64,000 bases of DNA. Origin: Pseudoalteromonas citrea. GTDB taxonomy: Bacteria > Pseudomonadota > Gammaproteobacteria > Enterobacterales > Alteromonadaceae. A model generated the notes under the pieces. That model saw only the letters and a program-made list of their open reading frames with translations, was not told where the DNA came from and searched no databases. Made by a program: the position numbers and the translations under genes. Positions 59,230 through 64,000 of the stretch are shown here, piece by piece. Location of the stretch: positions 248,001 to 312,000 of the forward strand of contig NZ_AHBZ03000012.1 of the NCBI RefSeq assembly GCF_000238375.3, in the 5' to 3' direction. Position 1 is the stretch's first letter, and each line of letters opens with the position of its first letter.

Positions 59230-59288
59230 CTTTCCCTACCAATGAAAGTGTTTATATAATTAAAGCTTGTAGCTTAACTACAAACCCT

Positions 59289-59373
<85 letters not shown>

Positions 59374-59407
59374 TCTTTTAGATGTAAAACCAGAAAGTAA
59401 TTATTGT

Positions 59408-59490
59408 TGGAATATCGCTAAGCGGTAAGGACAGAAAAAGAGGTTTTGATACTTCTCCTCTTCCCCAGACTCAAATCACTGGTTCAACGA
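59408..59490 (+). pseudogene. decayed tRNA-Gln copy
   Basis: It starts like the neighbours (TGGAATATCGCTAAGCGGTA) and keeps TTTTGAT and a weakened T arm (CCAGACTCAAATCACTGG). The anticodon stem is disrupted, extra bases are present (ACAGAAAAAGAGG), and the 3' acceptor strand and CCA are lost (GGTTCAACGA). It cannot fold as a normal tRNA. Confidence 0.8.
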
Positions 59491-59512
59491 TTGAATTGAA
59501 AGTAATTATTGT

Positions 59513-59587
59513 TGGAATATCGCCAAGCGGTAAGGCAGCAGGTTTTGATCCTGCCATTCCCAGGTTCAAATCCTGGTATTCCAGCCA
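59513..59587 (+). tRNA. tRNA-Gln (anticodon TTG), copy 4
   Basis: Identical to Gln copy 1; directly after the decayed copy. Confidence 0.97.
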
Positions 59588-59648
59588 CTTTCTCACCATT
59601 GATGAAAGTGTATTACAGTCCCATAGCTAGTAGCTTAACTACTCACCT

Positions 59649-59733
<85 letters not shown>

Positions 59734-59940
59734 CTTATTATTCCTATAAGTTAACTTTCCTCTCGATAAACATTAATATATTCCTTTTATAAAACTATCT
59801 TTCCTTGCATTATTTATTTTCCTTTATGATCATTACTCAACAAACAGTACTGTTTTCTTACCCATAAATTTTCTTACCTATAAAAAACGGACCGAAGCCC
59901 GCTGTTGATTCATTCGACATATTATTACGAAAAAGCAACG

Positions 59941-61104
59941 TTAAAAAACACCGCCCATCGCATGTTTTAATACTTGCGCCTTCAAAGGCCCCGCATTATT
60001 TGCCAGCTTTAAAGCGCTGTTTCGTAGTAATTTCAAAGGTGCTATCTCATTAGAAAAGCCAAAGTAACAGGCATCCATCATGCTCATCATTGCTAAATTA
60101 TCTTTTCGTCGTGCTTTTTCATACGCTTTTAATAAAGGAAAAGCACCTAAATCAGGCTGTTCCGCCAAACAATCAGCTAACGCGGCGACATCTTTAAACC
60201 CTAAGTTAACTCCCTGCCCTGCCAATGGATTAATTGTATGCGCTGCATCACCAATCAATACCACTCGTCCTTTACTATAACTATTGGCATGTTGACGAGT
60301 AAGTGGGAATACCGCCTTTTCACAGACACTAAAATCACCCGGTAACTCAAAGAAATACGCCTGAATTTGCGCTTTAAGTTGTGTGTTGTTCATCTTAGAT
60401 AGCGTCGCCAATGTGTCACTGTCTTGATACCATATCAAATTTGCATAAGGTGCTTGCATGGGTAAAAATGCAATCGGGCCTGATGGCTTAAATTGTTGCC
60501 ATGTTTTTATTTGCTGCTCAGCATCTAATTTTATTAATATTCCCATGCAACTTTGTTGATACTGCCAACCCGTAGTGCCTATATTAGCTAATTGACGTAC
60601 TTGAGAGCGCCCGCCATCGGCCGCAATTAATAGGTCAGCGGCGTAACTCTTATCAGCATAATGCAAAACCACATCCTCTACACCATACTCAATCTCTGTT
60701 GGCTGACTGGTTACTTGCTCTACGTGAATACCCCACTTTTCGAATTGATGCCATAAACTGGCTTGTACTAAACTATTTTCAATTAAGTGACCTAAGTGGC
60801 TCTCTGCCATATCAGCACAATCAAATAGGAGTCGATTTGAGGATTGTTCATATGCTTCAAGCTGTTGATAAGGCGCAATCCTACCCTGACGCAATACCGG
60901 CATGGCCCCGAGTTCATCGAGTAACGCTTCTGAAAAACGATTAATAGCAGAGATGCGAATATCGACCTTATCGCTACTAAGCACATTTTCAGGAGTTATG
61001 AGCTGATGTTCTAAAACTGTCACATCTGCACCTTGCATTGCTAGTTTTACCGCTGCAGCTGCGCCAACCATGCCGCCACCAACGATCACCACCTTGTTTT
61101 TCAT
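59941..61104 (-). CDS. ubiF: 2-octaprenyl-3-methyl-6-methoxy-1,4-benzoquinol hydroxylase (UbiF-like)
   Basis: FAD-dependent monooxygenase for a ring hydroxylation of ubiquinone synthesis. The N-terminal FAD motif is VIVGGGMVGAAAAVKLA; DVRISAIN-type segment (VDIRISAINRFS), GADGG-type motif (IAADGGRSQVRQLA), WQYQQSCMG and the second FAD motif VLIGDAAHTINPLAGQGVNL all match UbiF closely, in preference to UbiH or VisC/UbiI. The ATG at 61104 has AAGG eight bases upstream; a TTG at 61122 is in frame. The gene is divergent from miaB. Confidence 0.88.
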   Translation of the reverse strand: MKNKVVIVGGGMVGAAAAVKLAMQGADVTVLEHQLITPENVLSSDKVDIRISAINRFSEALLDELGAMPVLRQGRIAPYQQLEAYEQSSNRLLFDCADMAESHLGHLIENSLVQASLWHQFEKWGIHVEQVTSQPTEIEYGVEDVVLHYADKSYAADLLIAADGGRSQVRQLANIGTTGWQYQQSCMGILIKLDAEQQIKTWQQFKPSGPIAFLPMQAPYANLIWYQDSDTLATLSKMNNTQLKAQIQAYFFELPGDFSVCEKAVFPLTRQHANSYSKGRVVLIGDAAHTINPLAGQGVNLGFKDVAALADCLAEQPDLGAFPLLKAYEKARRKDNLAMMSMMDACYFGFSNEIAPLKLLRNSALKLANNAGPLKAQVLKHAMGGVF

Positions 61105-61357
61105 GCCTTTTGCCTTAATCAAATGAATGCCTTTAAATTGTATCGTAACTTATGCAGTTTTGTCCGTTTGTAATGCAGGAAATACGCTTATGTTTGATCC
61201 CAGTTTCTAAAGTTAAAAACTATACTTGGCTAGTTACGCTAGGTCATATAAAATACGCGTCCTTTAAGCTTTGTGGTTACGAAACACTGATCGCTTTGCA
61301 AACGTCAAATTGCGCGCTATGTGCTGAAGTCCGAATTGAATACGAGGCAATATTTCA

Positions 61358-62791
61358 ATGAGTAAAAAATTGCATATTAAAACCTGGGGTTGTCAGATGA
61401 ATGAATATGACTCCCAGAAAATGGCAGATCTGCTAGATGCCACTAATGGCTATCAATATACCGAAGAAGCAGAGCAAGCGGATGTCATCTTACTCAATAC
61501 CTGTTCAATTCGTGAAAAGGCACAAGAGAAAGTATTCCATCAGCTGGGTCGCTGGAAACTGCTAAAAGACGATAACCCTGATTTGGTTATTGGTGTCGGT
61601 GGCTGTGTTGCTTCACAAGAAGGCGATACAATTCGTAAGCGTGCACCCTTTGTTGATATCGTATTCGGTCCGCAAACATTGCATCGTTTACCTGAAATGA
61701 TCAAACAAGTCCAAAACAAGCAAGGTTCTGTGGTTGATATTTCATTCCCTGAAATCGAGAAGTTTGACCGCTTACCAGAGCCTAAAGCGGAAGGCCCTTC
61801 TGCATTTGTTTCGATTATGGAAGGCTGTTCTAAATATTGTACCTTCTGTGTTGTACCATACACACGTGGTGAAGAAGTCAGCCGTCCGTTAGATGACGTC
61901 TTACTTGAAGTTGCCCAATTAGCAGAGCAAAACGTACGTGAAGTAAACCTACTTGGGCAAAACGTAAATGCTTACCGTGGTGAAACACACGATGGTGAAA
62001 TCTGTTATTTCTCAGATCTACTGCGTTATGTGGCAGCCATTGATGGTATTGACCGTATTCGCTATACCACATCTCACCCTGTTGAGTTTACACCTGACAT
62101 TATCGACGCATACGAAGACGTACCAGAGCTAGTTGATCACTTACACTTACCCGTACAAAGTGGTTCAGACCGTGTATTGAACTTAATGAAACGTGGTCAT
62201 ACTGCACTTGAGTACAAATCAACAATTCGTAAATTACGTAAAGTGCGCCCTAACTTGAGTATGTCGTCTGACTTCATTATCGGCTTCCCTGGCGAATCTA
62301 CTGCAGACTTTGAAGCAACAATGAACTTAATCAACAGCATTGGCTTTGACATGAGTTTCAGCTTTATTTACTCAGCACGTCCGGGAACGCCTGCAGCTGA
62401 CTTGCCTGATGATGTCACTGAGCAAGAGAAAAAAGAACGTCTTTACATTTTGCAAAACCGTATCAACCAAATGTCACAAGACATTAGCCGTAAAATGTTT
62501 GATACTGAACAGCGTATATTAGTTGAAGGCCCATCAAAGAAAAACCCGATGGAATTACGTGGTCGTACTGAAAATAATCGCGTAGTTAACTTTGAAGGCC
62601 CTCATTCTGTGATCGGTCAGTTTGTCGATGTACGTATTACAGAAGCATTGCCAAACTCATTACGTGGTGATTTAATTCGTACCGAAGCAGAAATGAATTT
62701 GCGTAAAGAGATAGCGCCATCATCAATTTTAAATCGCGCACCCGCTGAACCAGAAGCCGATGAGCTAGGTGTAGCGACTTTTACACCATAA
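61358..62791 (+). CDS. miaB: tRNA-2-methylthio-N6-dimethylallyladenosine synthase
   Basis: Radical-SAM methylthiotransferase acting on i6A37 of tRNAs. The auxiliary-cluster ligands Cys12, Cys49 and Cys83 and the radical-SAM ligands Cys157, Cys161 and Cys164 have the same numbers as in E. coli MiaB. A C-terminal TRAM domain is present (about 375-440). Length 477. It heads the miaB-ybeZ-ybeY group conserved in gammaproteobacteria. Confidence 0.98.
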   Translation: MSKKLHIKTWGCQMNEYDSQKMADLLDATNGYQYTEEAEQADVILLNTCSIREKAQEKVFHQLGRWKLLKDDNPDLVIGVGGCVASQEGDTIRKRAPFVDIVFGPQTLHRLPEMIKQVQNKQGSVVDISFPEIEKFDRLPEPKAEGPSAFVSIMEGCSKYCTFCVVPYTRGEEVSRPLDDVLLEVAQLAEQNVREVNLLGQNVNAYRGETHDGEICYFSDLLRYVAAIDGIDRIRYTTSHPVEFTPDIIDAYEDVPELVDHLHLPVQSGSDRVLNLMKRGHTALEYKSTIRKLRKVRPNLSMSSDFIIGFPGESTADFEATMNLINSIGFDMSFSFIYSARPGTPAADLPDDVTEQEKKERLYILQNRINQMSQDISRKMFDTEQRILVEGPSKKNPMELRGRTENNRVVNFEGPHSVIGQFVDVRITEALPNSLRGDLIRTEAEMNLRKEIAPSSILNRAPAEPEADELGVATFTP

Positions 62792-62801
62792 CGCTAATTT
62801 A

Positions 62802-62829
62802 AATTACGCCAGCATATGCTGGCGTAATT
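62802..62829 (+). terminator. palindromic hairpin between miaB and ybeZ
   Basis: AATTACGCCAGC and GCTGGCGTAATT form a 12-bp perfect stem around ATAT. There is no long U-run (TATTACAGG follows), so it may attenuate or protect mRNA ends rather than end transcription. Confidence 0.45.
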
Positions 62830-62845
62830 ATTACAGGAATCAATT

Positions 62846-63883
62846 TTGAGTAGTCCAACAAAAAATATTGAGTTTTATCTAGAGCCATCTGACAACGCAC
62901 GCCTTTCTTCTTTGTGCGGACCTTTCGACGAAAATATAAAACAAATTGAACGCCGTATCGGTGTCGAAGTGACTCACCGTGACAATTGGTTCAAAGTCAC
63001 AGGCCAAGCTGTACAAGTCAAAGCAGCTATGGATATTTTAAAAACCCTTTATGTTGATACCGCACCGGTACGAGGCGAAATCAAAGAAATTGAACCCGAT
63101 AATGTGCATTTAGCAATTACTGAGTCAAAGTGTTTAGAACAAGACTCGCCAAGCGTATGGGACAAAGAAGTTTACATAAAAACCCGCCGCGGAGTCATTA
63201 AGCCACGTAATCAAAATCAAAGTCAGTATGTTGCTAATATTTTAATGCATGACATCTGTTTTGGTGTTGGCCCTGCAGGTACTGGTAAAACCTACCTCGC
63301 AGTAGCAGCCGCGGTTGACGCTTTAGAACGCCAAGAAATTCGTCGCATTTTGTTAACTCGCCCTGCAGTTGAAGCCGGCGAAAAACTCGGCTTTTTGCCT
63401 GGCGACTTAACACAAAAAATAGACCCGTACCTACGCCCGCTTTATGATGCCCTATTTGAGATGCTGGGTTTTGAAAAAGTTGAGCGCCTTATTGAAAAAA
63501 ATGTCATTGAAGTAGCCCCTTTAGCTTACATGCGTGGTCGAACCCTAAACGATGCCTTTATTATTTTAGATGAGAGTCAAAATACCACTGCAGAACAAAT
63601 GAAAATGTTCTTAACGCGTATTGGCTTTAACTCAAAAGCGGTGATCACCGGTGATATTACTCAAATTGACTTACCTCGTGGTGCGCGTTCTGGCTTACGT
63701 CACGCTATCGACGTACTAGGTGATGTTGACGAAATATCGTTTAACTTCTTCAAGTCCCACGATGTTGTAAGGCACCCTGTGGTGGCTCGTATTGTTGAAG
63801 CTTATGAGAAAAAAGAAGAAGCTGAGCGTAAAGAAAAAGCCGCAAAAGAATTAGCGCGCCATAACACAGCAAAGTCGGACTAA
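62846..63883 (+). CDS. ybeZ: PhoH-like ATPase YbeZ
   Basis: PhoH-family P-loop ATPase, linked with the endoribonuclease YbeY in RNA metabolism. An N-terminal KH-like/RNA-binding segment precedes the ATPase; Walker A is GPAGTGKT (142-149) and Walker B IILDESQN. The start is TTG with AGGA eight bases upstream. Length 345. ybeY begins nine bases after its stop. Confidence 0.94.
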   Translation: MSSPTKNIEFYLEPSDNARLSSLCGPFDENIKQIERRIGVEVTHRDNWFKVTGQAVQVKAAMDILKTLYVDTAPVRGEIKEIEPDNVHLAITESKCLEQDSPSVWDKEVYIKTRRGVIKPRNQNQSQYVANILMHDICFGVGPAGTGKTYLAVAAAVDALERQEIRRILLTRPAVEAGEKLGFLPGDLTQKIDPYLRPLYDALFEMLGFEKVERLIEKNVIEVAPLAYMRGRTLNDAFIILDESQNTTAEQMKMFLTRIGFNSKAVITGDITQIDLPRGARSGLRHAIDVLGDVDEISFNFFKSHDVVRHPVVARIVEAYEKKEEAERKEKAAKELARHNTAKSD

Positions 63884-63891
63884 GAGTTAAT

Positions 63892-64000
63892 ATGAGCATT
63901 GAATTAGATTTACAAATTGCCTGTGAGTTCGATGACTTACCCTCTCACGAACAATTTGAGCTATGGGCAAGTAAGGCCTTACTGCCTTATCACGAAAGCC
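63892..64000 (+). CDS. ybeY: endoribonuclease YbeY (3' end outside window)
   Basis: Only the first 36 codons are inside the window. The start MSIELDLQIACEF aligns with YbeY N-termini (E. coli LDLQLACE), and the position after ybeZ is the conserved one. The metal-binding H-x3-H-x5-H motif would be beyond the edge. Confidence 0.85.
   Translation, partial: MSIELDLQIACEFDDLPSHEQFELWASKALLPYHES

Noticed and set aside
59408-59490. Functional extra tRNA-Gln
   Set aside because: The 3' acceptor strand, CCA and anticodon stem are lost; treated as a pseudogene.

Overview
The window is chromosomal DNA of a marine gammaproteobacterium of the order Alteromonadales, most probably Pseudoalteromonas or a close relative. 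This rests on AT-rich sequence (about 40% G+C by eye), housekeeping proteins that align closely with the E. coli family members (GcvA, Prs, MiaB and HemA even share residue numbering), dense tRNA arrays of nearly identical copies, and long curlin-type proteins. I see no prophage, insertion sequence or CRISPR array. The genus is an inference.

Layout. 1-5777: end of the rsx/rnf electron-transport operon (rsxC, cut by the window edge and carrying eight 141-bp tandem repeats, then rsxD, rsxG, rsxE) followed by nth. 5905-8141: a lipoprotein LytM-type peptidase, a DUF1330 protein and a divergent LysR regulator. 8615-11428: a TPR/PAS sensor kinase cut by an in-frame TGA where the family has Trp. 11515-14764: a LysR regulator divergent from a doxX-pirin-glutathionyl-hydroquinone reductase operon. 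14959-16539: a PAS chemoreceptor. 16769-18828: tRNA genes (Ala and two Glu on the minus strand, seven Val on the plus strand) with recognisable stringent-type promoters. 18971-21714: a TPR response regulator without its phospho-acceptor Asp, msrB and a DUF2919 membrane protein. 21772-28799: ligA, zipA, smc and a SpoU-type RNA methyltransferase, all minus strand.

29092-37245 is an extracellular region: a small secreted protein with an apparent one-base frameshift in its signal peptide, a subtilase with P and PKD domains, and a curli operon csgB-csgA-csgE-csgF-csgG with a CsgD-like regulator converging on it. CsgA is 553 residues, several times the enteric length. 37548-41343 holds small membrane, CBS and secreted proteins, cysZ, and a lipoprotein glycerophosphodiester phosphodiesterase preceded by a three-unit Pho box.

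41392-57804 is a set of conserved gammaproteobacterial clusters: rlmM-ygdD-hydrolase-gcvA; kdsA-DUF819-sirB1-sirB2-(HD-GYP regulator)-prmC-prfA-hemA; and, divergently, lolB-ispE-prs-rplY-pth-ychF. 58296-59733 is a Met/Leu/Gln tRNA array formed by tandem duplication, with one decayed Gln copy. The window ends with ubiF (minus) and miaB-ybeZ-ybeY (plus; ybeY cut by the edge).

The strongest unusual points are the Trp-to-stop kinase, the Pho box over the phosphodiesterase gene, the poly-A frameshift in a signal peptide, the giant curlin, and the degenerate receiver protein.
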